Shown here: piece after piece, positions 26,381 through 34,688 of the stretch
Layout of the letters: each line of letters begins with the position of its first letter
How positions within the stretch are numbered: the first letter of the stretch is position 1
Origin: Clostridium_AD estertheticum_D
GTDB lineage: Bacteria; Bacillota; Clostridia; Clostridiales; Clostridiaceae
Direction of reading: 5' to 3'
Length of the DNA: 64,000 nt
Assembly (NCBI RefSeq): GCF_018861295.1
Contig: NZ_JAHLDM010000009.1
Coordinates: 62,001-126,000 of the forward strand
Translations under genes and position numbers: made by a program
The notes under the pieces: model-generated
The model's database searches: none
What the model saw: the letters and a program-made list of their open reading frames with translations, nothing else
Told to the model about the DNA's origin: nothing

Positions 26381-29300
26381 ATGGTTAATAGTAAAAGACA
26401 TACATGTTTTAAAAAAATAATGTATTTGTTTATGGTTATCACCTTAGTATTTAGTAATTTTACGTTTATTTCTAATGTAAAAGTAAATGCGGCAGTAGGT
26501 GGAGGGATTACAGTAAAAGGTGATACAATTACAATTCCAAATGGTTCAGATCAATATATTATTCAAATATGTGAACCTCAGATTCTTAAAGTTGATTATA
26601 GACCTAATGGAGCATCAAGTGATGAAACTCAAGTAATTGACCCGAATAAGAGCTGGAGTACGGGAAATACAGAATCTATTGATATTAAATCGGATCCCAT
26701 GGTTATCACTACAAGTAAAATGATAGTAAAGATAAACAAATCAGATTTAAGTGTTTCTGTATATGATTCTTCAAATGGTCTGCTTATCAAACAAACAGCT
26801 CTTCCTAGTAATGGAGTAACATTTAGCCATAATTCTGGAGATAATTTTTATGGTATAAGTGGTTATAATAATGGAGAAAATTCTTCAGCGGGGATGTTAA
26901 GAACTGGTACTATAAATGTCCAAGCTGGTACACAAGGTCATTGTGGAGCACCATTTGTATGGAGTAATAATGGATATGGTATATTGGTAGATTCAGATGG
27001 AGGAAAGATTTCTCTTGGAGAGAAAACCCTTGGTTATAGTGCAATTTCAAAGAAAAATACACAATATTATATTATGGTAGGAAGTCCTACAGATATTTTA
27101 TCCTCTGAGTCTGATATTACAGGAAAATCGCCTATGTCACCTAAATGGGCTACAGGGTTTACTAATACTCAATGGGGTTGGCCAGATGCAACAAAGACAG
27201 ATGAACAACAACTTACAGATGTAATAAATACTTATAGGTCAAAACAAATACCTATAGATAACTTTTGTTTGGATTTTGACTGGAAAAAGTGGGGGTCAGA
27301 TAACTATGGTGAATTTAAGTGGAATACAACTAACTTTCCAGGTGCAGAATCAGGACAACTAAAAAAAGCTATGAGTTCTGCAGGTATTAAGTTAACAGGA
27401 ATTATGAAACCGAGAGTATTAGTACCCTCAGTTCAGGCAACAGATGTTAAAGCAATGAATGGATGGCTTCCAGGAAGTAGTCCTAAAAATGATTATTGTG
27501 CAAATGTACCAATGCAGAGTTTAAATTATGGGAATCCTAGTGTAAGAACATGGCTTTGGAATCATACACAAGATGCTTTTGACAAGGGAATAGTAGGATT
27601 TTGGAATGATGAATGTGATGGCGATAATGGGTTTGGTAACTTTGACAATATGAATATGCAAAAATCATTCTATGATGGTCAAACGGCGTATACTAATCAA
27701 AGAGTTTGGTCCCTTAATAGAACTTATTATGCTGGGGCACAACGATATGGTTATGGTATGTGGTCTGGTGATATAGGCTCTGGGTTTGACAGTATGGCAA
27801 ATCAGCGTGAAAGAATGCTTTCAGCAGTAAACCTTGGAGAAGCTAAATGGGGAATGGATACTGGTGGCTTTAATGGTCAACCTAATCCTGAAAATTACGC
27901 AAGATGGCTTGAATTTAGTGCTTTTACACCAATATTTAGAGTTCATGGTACAAAAGTTACAGATTCAAGTATGGCACGTTATCCTTGGAATTATGGTACT
28001 ACAGCAGAAGCAGCAGCAAAGAAGATTATGCAATTAAGATACACCTTAATACCATATATTTATAAATACGATCAACAAGCTTCGGATACAGGTATAGGTT
28101 TAATAAAATCCTTAATGATGGCATACCCTAATGATCCTAATGCTGCGAATGATAAAGAATCTTGGATGTTTGGAGATTCGTTACTAGTATCACCAGTTGT
28201 AACACAAGGACAAACTTCAAAAAGTATTTATTTGCCAGAAGGAAACTGGATAGATTACTTTAAAGGAACAACTTATACTGGTGGTAAGACTATAAATTAT
28301 CCAATAGATTCATCAAGTTGGCAGGATGTACCATTATTTATCAAGAGTGGTGCGATTATTCCTTCACAGGATTATGAAAACTATGTTGGCGAAAAGAAAA
28401 TGACAAATATATATGTAGATGCTTTTCCTACTGTTCAACCAACAAGCTTTAATTATTATGACGATGATGGTGATACTTACAACTATAAAAGTGGAAATTG
28501 CTTTGAACAAAAATTAACAGTACAAAGAAGTAATGATTGTAAGTCAGTTCAGTTTGATACAGCGCAACAAAAGGGAAGTTATACGCCAGATGTAAAAAAT
28601 TATATAGTGAAATTACATGTAAAATCAACTGGAGCAGTAACAGTTGGTGGAGAAGCTGTTCCACAATGCAGTAATTTAGATGCGTTAAAAAATGCAACGG
28701 GAGACGGTTATGTAGTAGGAACTGATGTTTATGGGGCTGTTGTTTATGTTAAAGTAGCAGCAGGACAGATAAAGAACATAGTGGCACCTTGTACTTTTAA
28801 CCCAGAAGCAGCAAAAAAGACTACAGTATATGTAAAAGATTCAGCAAGTAGTGCAAATTTACAATACAGTCTGGATAATGGGAATACTTGGAGTTCATCA
28901 CAAGCAATGACCAAATCAGATAAAATAGGATATTTTCAAACAGATTTAAACTATACTTTAACAAGTTCTTACCCAGTAAAAGTACGTTATTCAGACGGTT
29001 CTTTAAACAAACCAACTGATGCAGGAGTTGCTTTGCCTGTTACAGGTGACATTTGCACCATTGCAAATGATGGAAAAGTTACTGCGGGAGCGCCTAAAAC
29101 TAACACAACAAATTTATATATTGGAACTACAACAAATAATCAAGTAAAGCTTCAATATTTAGATGACAATGGGAAATGGAGTAGCGATATTCTAATGATT
29201 AAATATGGGGTGAATAATGGACAATTTATGAGTCAATTAGCATTTCCTACAGATGTAAAAACACCAGTAGTTAGATACTCAGAAGATAGTGGATTAACTT

Positions 29301-30421
29301 GGAAACCGTCTTCGCTAGGTCAAGCTGTAGGTGCAGGCGACTATTATAATGATAGTACCGGTGCTATTATTGCTGGAAATCCTAATTGGTCTAATGGAGT
29401 AACTATTTATTATAAAAAAGGTTATACAACTCCATATACACATTGGAGACCTAGCACAGGAACATGGACAACTTCACCGGGTACTAAAATGCAGGATTCT
29501 GAGATAGCTGGCTATTCCAAAGCCACTCTTAATATTGGAACAGCTACATCGGCAGAAGTATGTTTTAATGATGGCAATGGGATATGGGATAATAATGGAG
29601 GCAAGAATTATATTTTTAATGCAGGAATATCAACCTTTAATGCAGGGATAATAAAATCAGGTGCACCATCTGGTACATCACAGTTGACAGTAGCAGTTGA
29701 TATTAAAGGAGGAACTTACGCTTTAGCACAAACAGTAAAATTAACAGCATCTTCTACAGCAAGTATATATTACACTACAGATGGAACAACACCTACAATA
29801 GCCAGCACCAAATATATTGGAACAATTAAAATTAGTGCAAATACAACATTAAAGGCTATTGCAGTGGATTCACAAGGTAATCAATCTTCAGTGGATACAG
29901 AACAATACATTATAAATATATCAACAGTTTCCACAACTGTACACTATAAAAATCCAAGTAGCTGGGGAGCGCCTAACCTTTATTATTATGATGCTTCAAA
30001 AGTATTAACTTCATCAACATGGCCAGGAATAAAGATGAATAGTGACGGTAACAGTTGGTATTCTTATACTATTCAAAATTGTTCTACGGCGAAGGTGATT
30101 TTCAATGACGGTAAACATCAAAATCCAGGTATGAATCAACCGGGCTTTGATGTTACCGGGGAAAAGTGGTATGAAGACGGTAAATGGTATACGTCAAATC
30201 CTGATGTACTAGTGGTAAGTCCAAAAATTAAGAAGTTAACTTACACTACTGCGCAGAGTGTACCATTGACTTCATCTAATATGGTAATTACTTACTATAA
30301 TAAAAATGGAATTGTACTACCGATTTTAAGTCCACAATCTATAGGCACATTTAGAAACAATAATATTACAACACTTAAATATAATGGACCACAATATTTA
30401 GAAGTAAGTATTGCCTCATAA
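26381..30421 (+). CDS. Secreted GH31 alpha-glucosidase/transglucosidase with starch-binding modules
   Basis: This is a 1346-residue exported enzyme. A signal peptide (about 1-38) ends near NVKVNAA. An N-terminal beta-sandwich and the GH31 barrel (about 240-620) follow; the candidate nucleophile is Asp410 in GFWNDECD and the acid/base is Asp464 in WSGDIGSGFD. A proximal beta domain and a DUF5110-like segment (about 685-760) come next. After two aromatic-rich repeats there is a CBM25-like module (about 1005-1095), a chitobiase-C-like repeat (about 1100-1175) and a CBM26-like module (about 1184-1275). The architecture points to extracellular alpha-glucan processing, possibly transglucosylation as in cyclic-tetrasaccharide enzymes. 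It stands alone behind a possible cre site. ATG follows AAGGATGG at ten bases. Confidence 0.88.
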   Translation: MVNSKRHTCFKKIMYLFMVITLVFSNFTFISNVKVNAAVGGGITVKGDTITIPNGSDQYIIQICEPQILKVDYRPNGASSDETQVIDPNKSWSTGNTESIDIKSDPMVITTSKMIVKINKSDLSVSVYDSSNGLLIKQTALPSNGVTFSHNSGDNFYGISGYNNGENSSAGMLRTGTINVQAGTQGHCGAPFVWSNNGYGILVDSDGGKISLGEKTLGYSAISKKNTQYYIMVGSPTDILSSESDITGKSPMSPKWATGFTNTQWGWPDATKTDEQQLTDVINTYRSKQIPIDNFCLDFDWKKWGSDNYGEFKWNTTNFPGAESGQLKKAMSSAGIKLTGIMKPRVLVPSVQATDVKAMNGWLPGSSPKNDYCANVPMQSLNYGNPSVRTWLWNHTQDAFDKGIVGFWNDECDGDNGFGNFDNMNMQKSFYDGQTAYTNQRVWSLNRTYYAGAQRYGYGMWSGDIGSGFDSMANQRERMLSAVNLGEAKWGMDTGGFNGQPNPENYARWLEFSAFTPIFRVHGTKVTDSSMARYPWNYGTTAEAAAKKIMQLRYTLIPYIYKYDQQASDTGIGLIKSLMMAYPNDPNAANDKESWMFGDSLLVSPVVTQGQTSKSIYLPEGNWIDYFKGTTYTGGKTINYPIDSSSWQDVPLFIKSGAIIPSQDYENYVGEKKMTNIYVDAFPTVQPTSFNYYDDDGDTYNYKSGNCFEQKLTVQRSNDCKSVQFDTAQQKGSYTPDVKNYIVKLHVKSTGAVTVGGEAVPQCSNLDALKNATGDGYVVGTDVYGAVVYVKVAAGQIKNIVAPCTFNPEAAKKTTVYVKDSASSANLQYSLDNGNTWSSSQAMTKSDKIGYFQTDLNYTLTSSYPVKVRYSDGSLNKPTDAGVALPVTGDICTIANDGKVTAGAPKTNTTNLYIGTTTNNQVKLQYLDDNGKWSSDILMIKYGVNNGQFMSQLAFPTDVKTPVVRYSEDSGLTWKPSSLGQAVGAGDYYNDSTGAIIAGNPNWSNGVTIYYKKGYTTPYTHWRPSTGTWTTSPGTKMQDSEIAGYSKATLNIGTATSAEVCFNDGNGIWDNNGGKNYIFNAGISTFNAGIIKSGAPSGTSQLTVAVDIKGGTYALAQTVKLTASSTASIYYTTDGTTPTIASTKYIGTIKISANTTLKAIAVDSQGNQSSVDTEQYIINISTVSTTVHYKNPSSWGAPNLYYYDASKVLTSSTWPGIKMNSDGNSWYSYTIQNCSTAKVIFNDGKHQNPGMNQPGFDVTGEKWYEDGKWYTSNPDVLVVSPKIKKLTYTTAQSVPLTSSNMVITYYNKNGIVLPILSPQSIGTFRNNNITTLKYNGPQYLEVSIAS

Positions 30422-30424
30422 ATA

Positions 30425-30466
30425 AAAAAATGAGCCCCATCATACGTGATGTGACTCATTTTTTTT
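30425..30466. terminator. Bidirectional terminator
   Basis: AAAAAATGAG pairs with CTCATTTTTT, with an inner CATCA/TGATG stem. It lies after the GH31 gene and before the convergent flavin oxidoreductase. Confidence 0.85.
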
Positions 30467-30595
30467 ATATGTAAGTTGTCTGTTCCTGTTATACGTATAG
30501 CATAGGTAAATTCTATATTTATATGCTAATCTTTATTTATGAAAATGACATTATGAGAGGTCGTCTTATGATAAATAATTATTTTATTATCTTAC

Positions 30596-31690
30596 TTATC
30601 TATTAAAAATGCAAGAATTTGGTATCTCGTCCCAACATTTATTACAAGAAATACATTTAGGTTTATAATCTTTGTTATCCCTCCATTTATTAATTAAATC
30701 TGGCTCACAAAGTAAAGTCCTAGATAATGAGAAATATTGAATTTGTGTAGTATTTAAAAGTTCATTCATTAAATCCATATTTTTATTTCCTCCAACTAGG
30801 ATTACCTTGGCATTTACAACACTTGCAATATTCATTACAGCTTCTTTAAAATATGATTGTTTATCTACAGTATTAATTCCTTTCAAAAATGGAACTTTAC
30901 CTTCTCCAGAAGACAGGTTAACTGCACTAGGTTCAATCATATCTATTCCTAGTTTATCAATTCTTTTAAAAACTTCTATAGATTCTTCTTTGCTAAGGCC
31001 TTGATTTTTATCCATAAGGTCATCAAAATTAATTTTTATCATAAGTGGGTAAGAACTGCCAACTCTTTTTCTTATTTCTGCTATTACTTCATAAATTATT
31101 CTTGCTCTATTATGTATATCACCACCATATTCATCAGTTCTTCTATTATAATAAGGTGTTAAAAATTGACTTAATAAATATCCATGGGCTGCATGAATTT
31201 CTACAGCATCAAAACCAGCTTTTTTTACTCTCACAGCCGCATCAGCAAATTTGGAGACAATCACTTTTATATCTGCTTTTGTAGCTTCCTTTGGTGTAAT
31301 TCCACTTACTATATTTTTTATAGCTGAAGGTCCGTATATGTCCATTTCACTGGCATTTGCATGCTCGTTTTGGGAGCCCCCATATACTATCTGCATTGCA
31401 ATCTTAGTTTCATATTTATGTACTTTATCTACTAAAATTTTATATTCTTCAATAAAAGAATCATCATAAATTCCAGACATACCAGGATTAGGTTTCTCAT
31501 CCTTTGATATAAATGCATATCCGGTTAGTATTAATCCAACACCTCCCTTTGCTAAATTCTCATATCGATGAATAAATGCGTTATTTATATGACCATCATC
31601 TTCTGCCATTTCATCCCAAGTAGCCGCTCTAATAAATCTGTTTTTAACCTGCATATTATTAACGGTTGTTTTCTCAAATAAATTTTTCAT
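30596..31690 (-). CDS. Old yellow enzyme family NADH:flavin oxidoreductase
   Basis: This 364-residue FMN-dependent barrel enzyme begins LFEKTTVNNMQVKNRFIRAA and carries the active-site HAAHGYLLSQFL, the NRRTDEYGG loop and a FMN-phosphate site near the C-terminus (VILVGG, LSRTLLCEP). It ends in a Cys cluster (CISCNKCW) that in larger relatives binds a 4Fe-4S centre, but the extra flavin/NADH domain of dienoyl-CoA reductases is missing. It probably reduces an activated alkene. GGAGGATC precedes the ATG. No operon partners. Confidence 0.9.
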   Translation of the reverse strand: MKNLFEKTTVNNMQVKNRFIRAATWDEMAEDDGHINNAFIHRYENLAKGGVGLILTGYAFISKDEKPNPGMSGIYDDSFIEEYKILVDKVHKYETKIAMQIVYGGSQNEHANASEMDIYGPSAIKNIVSGITPKEATKADIKVIVSKFADAAVRVKKAGFDAVEIHAAHGYLLSQFLTPYYNRRTDEYGGDIHNRARIIYEVIAEIRKRVGSSYPLMIKINFDDLMDKNQGLSKEESIEVFKRIDKLGIDMIEPSAVNLSSGEGKVPFLKGINTVDKQSYFKEAVMNIASVVNAKVILVGGNKNMDLMNELLNTTQIQYFSLSRTLLCEPDLINKWRDNKDYKPKCISCNKCWDEIPNSCIFNR

Positions 31691-31877
31691 ATTGATCCTC
31701 CTTATTTACTACATTAAACTGTATCATAGGTTCCTAATAATTATTTTACTTTGCAAAGCAGATTCAAATATAGTATATAATCAGTAGGACATTAATGATA
31801 GTATGCACTTTAATGTAAGGTACTAACTAAAAGGAGACTAATGATATGGAGTTATATTTTTCTAAGTCACGTGCATT

Positions 31878-31988
31878 CAATTCAATTTTTTTAATTTAGG
31901 AGTCGATTCAAGTCTTTTTCTCCATTTGATTTTAGAGCATGTCATTTTGACTAAACTTTTAACAACATCAAACTTAATTTTAATTTTT
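31878..31988. repeat. Copy 1 of a 111-base dispersed repeat
   Basis: This matches 45357-45467 with seven differences and no gaps by hand alignment. On the reverse strand both copies encode a basic peptide (KIKWRKRLE(S/T)TPKLKKLN). In this copy the frame has stops on both sides. The rest of the 31691-32054 gap holds a short ATG ORF behind AAAGGAG at 31846, which the repeat interrupts. Confidence 0.8.
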
Positions 31989-32054
31989 TATTTTTTTGTA
32001 ATTAGAGGATTTTACACTATTTTGTAGAATTATCACTAAAAGGAAGCGATAATT

Positions 32055-32207
32055 ATGTCAAAACTTAAACCTGGCAATCCTGCTCCTACTGGTGGAACAT
32101 ATCATGTAATAGGTCCAAGAGGCGGAAATACTGGCAATACAGTTCATGTTCACCCTGGCAAACCTATGCCGCCTACTCAGAAACCAAAAGAAACTTTTAA
32201 AAAATAG
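32055..32207 (+). CDS. YjzC-like small protein, 50 residues
   Basis: This small protein has the YjzC family pattern: KPGNPAPTGGTYHVIGPRGG, then a short variable part and GKPMPPTQKP near the end. The function is unknown in any organism; in Bacillus it is a small expressed protein. AGGAAG lies before ATG. It is preceded by the 111-base repeat and stands alone. Confidence 0.75.
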   Translation: MSKLKPGNPAPTGGTYHVIGPRGGNTGNTVHVHPGKPMPPTQKPKETFKK

Positions 32208-32347
32208 TTTTCTTGTATAAATTTGTAACTTACATTTAGGGATGCAGTATAAATTCTGAATACCTAAATGTAATTAAGTTAAAGTTATTTTAAACACTAT
32301 CATTTTATAAAATATTATTACATTTTACATATTAAAGGGGGATGTCA

Positions 32348-33106
32348 ATGAAAAATATATTTAAACACACACCGGGGTTTAGAACAAATACAAAATGGAA
32401 GAAGATAGTTGCATCAATATATTATTTGTTTTGTATAATCTCATTATTTTCTGGAATTAGTGCATTTTTAATAATAACATCTTTACCATTTATAGTATTC
32501 GGACTTGTAGATTTAATAAAACATAGAAACAAAGCAGTAATACTAACACTTATAGGAAGTATATTAATATTTAGTATTGGAATGAAACTAGATAATACAT
32601 ATTCTACAAACACAAGTACAAATACAACTGTAGCTGCATCAAAAAAAGCTGCGGTCGATAAAATATTACCAGTCAAACATGTAAAAACTGTGATAGAGTT
32701 AACCGCAGATGCAAAAGCTAAAAAAATATCAGATGCTAAGATTGTGTCTATTGCCAAGGCTAAACAGGCTGCAAAGCTTGCACAAGACAACAAAATTGTA
32801 GCTGACGCTAGAATTGCGGCTAATATTAAAGCTAAGCAGGTTGCTCAAGAAAATAAAATTGTGGCTGAAGCTAAGAGTGCAGAAACTGCTAAAGCTGCAC
32901 AAGTACAACAAGTTGTACAGTCACAATCTAATACAGTTACTCAACAATCATCAAGTGAAAATAACAGTCAAATGGTTTATATAACTAAAACCGGAAAAAA
33001 ATATCATAGTTCAGGATGTAGATACTTACGTAGAAGTGAGATCTCTATTAAAAAATCCGAAGCAATAAATGAAGGTTATACCGCATGTAGTGTATGTAAT
33101 CCATAG
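32348..33106 (+). CDS. Membrane protein with Ala/Lys-rich stalk and C-terminal Cys motif
   Basis: This 252-residue protein of unknown function has two hydrophobic helices near the N-terminus (about 20-40 and 45-75), then a long Ala/Lys/Val-rich helical stalk (about 95-190) with imperfect repeats such as AKQAAKLAQDNKIVADA and AKQVAQENKIVAEA. The last 45 residues match the small domain found at the end of some nucleases (VYITKTGKKYHSSGCRYLRR, ending ACSVCNP), with three Cys and one His in a likely metal site. ATG 32348 fits the AAAGGGGG site better than the ATG two codons earlier. Orientation is not certain; the stalk may face outside. Confidence 0.7.
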   Translation: MKNIFKHTPGFRTNTKWKKIVASIYYLFCIISLFSGISAFLIITSLPFIVFGLVDLIKHRNKAVILTLIGSILIFSIGMKLDNTYSTNTSTNTTVAASKKAAVDKILPVKHVKTVIELTADAKAKKISDAKIVSIAKAKQAAKLAQDNKIVADARIAANIKAKQVAQENKIVAEAKSAETAKAAQVQQVVQSQSNTVTQQSSSENNSQMVYITKTGKKYHSSGCRYLRRSEISIKKSEAINEGYTACSVCNP

Positions 33107-33134
33107 AAAAGCTGAACTCTTTAGCAAGACTATA

Positions 33135-33225
33135 GGTTGGTTCACTATCAATAATTACTCAATCCATGTAAAATATAACTGTTTTTAGCATAAAATCACA
33201 CAGGTTTTTATCCAAACCTGTTCAT
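33135..33225 (-). pseudogene. Relic of the HAD gene 5' end
   Basis: About 90 bases align to 24757-24846, the start region of the HAD pseudogene. The frame is destroyed by substitutions and small indels, and the downstream part of the gene is absent. The bases after it (33243-33320) contain another short open piece ending MDEWKAKM that I cannot assign. Confidence 0.75.
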
Positions 33226-33355
33226 TTAACATTTTTTCTATAATGATATTAAGTAAAAAGTCTGATATGATAGGTATACACATTAGTGATTTAATGGATG
33301 AATGGAAGGCCAAAATGTAAAAAATAACTTAAAATAATGATTGATAGGGGAAAAC

Positions 33356-33529
33356 ATGAAGATATTTCAAAAGATTAAGAAGTTAAAGAAGATTAAAAAG
33401 TTACATGCAGTAGAGAAAATAGATCCGGTTAATGCAGATGTCGCAAATAATGATTCTGAGAATACTAAACCTTTTAAACTTGATCGACAAATACTAGTAG
33501 ACTATATGGACAAAAATAATCAAAAATAA
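33356..33529 (+). CDS. Small basic protein of 57 residues, unknown function
   Basis: This small ORF has a TAGGGGAA site before ATG 33356; an in-frame start five codons earlier is less well placed. The N-terminal half is strongly basic (KIFQKIKKLKKIKKLHAVEK), amphipathic and possibly membrane- or RNA-binding; the C-terminal half is acidic to neutral. I know of no family. The basic amphipathic helix could also suit a small antimicrobial or leader peptide, but nothing else supports that. Confidence 0.5.
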   Translation: MKIFQKIKKLKKIKKLHAVEKIDPVNADVANNDSENTKPFKLDRQILVDYMDKNNQK

Positions 33530-33574
33530 TAAATATTCAGTATAATGAACGTCGTTAATAGAAAAAGGGCTCCA

Positions 33575-33691
33575 ATGATCGGTTTGTTAATTTACTTCTT
33601 CCTATTAGGAGTCGTGGTAATTATTGAAGAAAAAAATATTATCCTTTCCGGTGAAAGATTTTTATTATTTAACCTGTTACCGGAAAGGTGA
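33575..33691 (+). CDS. Candidate 38-residue membrane peptide
   Basis: An ATG ORF encodes a single hydrophobic helix (GLLIYFFLLGVVVIIE) and a short polar tail. AAAAAGGG lies six bases upstream. A 10-bp inverted repeat (CCTTTCCGGT / ACCGGAAAGG, 33643-33652 and 33679-33688) lies in its 3' part. It could be a real small membrane protein or chance. Confidence 0.3.
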   Translation: MIGLLIYFFLLGVVVIIEEKNIILSGERFLLFNLLPER

Positions 33692-33719
33692 GCAAATCAA
33701 TATCTGAAAAAATAATGTT

Positions 33720-34655
33720 TTATTTTTCTGGTTTAGTTGCCGTAATAAATTCCTTATAGTTTTCTAAACGTTGTTTATAATCATCTGATTTCTTTAATCC
33801 CATGCTTATAGCAACAGTATTTTTGATATCCTCTACATGAATAAGTTTTCCGGATAAAGTATCATGAGCGTGTTCTAATTGCTCCTTTGGGAATTCAAAT
33901 CTTACTTTACCATCTATAATTTTAACATCACCTTCAATACCACACATACAGCAAATTGCATGTGTAGATTCTCTATCTAAATAGAAGTTTCTACTATGAC
34001 AATGTGGACAAACTCCTTCCTCTCCTTTATAAGAAGCATTTGCAATATCTTTTGCAGCTTTTGCAAGATTCATACCTATTTCATGTACTCGTGTAACTTT
34101 ATCATTATCTATAATAATACCTGTAGACCAAGGAAATACTTCGTTATCTATAACTTTCCACATAGGAGTTAATGCTTGTATTGCACAGTCACATTGAAAT
34201 CTTGTAACCCAGTCTGAACCACCAAATCCTATATAAGAAATCACTTTATCTTTTAATATTCTTGGATCTGGTGCTTTACCTCCTGTTGCTTTTGCAATTT
34301 TAGTTGCTATAACATTATTACCTCTATCCATCCTTGGTCCAAAACGGTCTCTAATTGTAAGGAATAAACTTGGAGTCCCTTTACAGAAAATTGGATTTGT
34401 AAAAATTAATCCATCTGCATCTAACATCTTATTTAGTAACCAATCAAAATCATCTTTTAATACACACATATTTCCTTTTCCTGTCATAAGTGAGCCAACA
34501 CATGCTGTGCACCCAATACAATATTTTATATCCAAATCTAATAAATGAATAAATTCAACCTCTGCACCCATTTCCTTTGCAGCCATCAAAGCTTCCTTAC
34601 ACATAGCATCATTATTACCATCTTTTCTTCCGCCTGAAATACCTAAAACTTTCAT
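33720..34655 (-). CDS. Flavodoxin-fold NAD(P)H reductase, iron-sulfur-flavoprotein-like
   Basis: This 311-residue protein has an N-terminal FMN-binding flavodoxin fold (MKVLGISGGRKDGNND, phosphate loop), the Cys pair CIGCTACVG in the cluster position of iron-sulfur flavoproteins and the FTNPIFCKGTPSLFLTIRDR loop. A C-terminal region with a zinc-ribbon-like set CPHC...CCMCG (about 220-245) follows. It probably transfers electrons to FMN and a small substrate. It lies 33 bases after the MFS pump on the same strand, so both are expected to be induced together by the same TetR. A role in modifying the pumped compound is inference. Confidence 0.8.
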   Translation of the reverse strand: MKVLGISGGRKDGNNDAMCKEALMAAKEMGAEVEFIHLLDLDIKYCIGCTACVGSLMTGKGNMCVLKDDFDWLLNKMLDADGLIFTNPIFCKGTPSLFLTIRDRFGPRMDRGNNVIATKIAKATGGKAPDPRILKDKVISYIGFGGSDWVTRFQCDCAIQALTPMWKVIDNEVFPWSTGIIIDNDKVTRVHEIGMNLAKAAKDIANASYKGEEGVCPHCHSRNFYLDRESTHAICCMCGIEGDVKIIDGKVRFEFPKEQLEHAHDTLSGKLIHVEDIKNTVAISMGLKKSDDYKQRLENYKEFITATKPEK

Positions 34656-34688
34656 TTTTTATCCTCCTCATTATATATGATATTTAAA

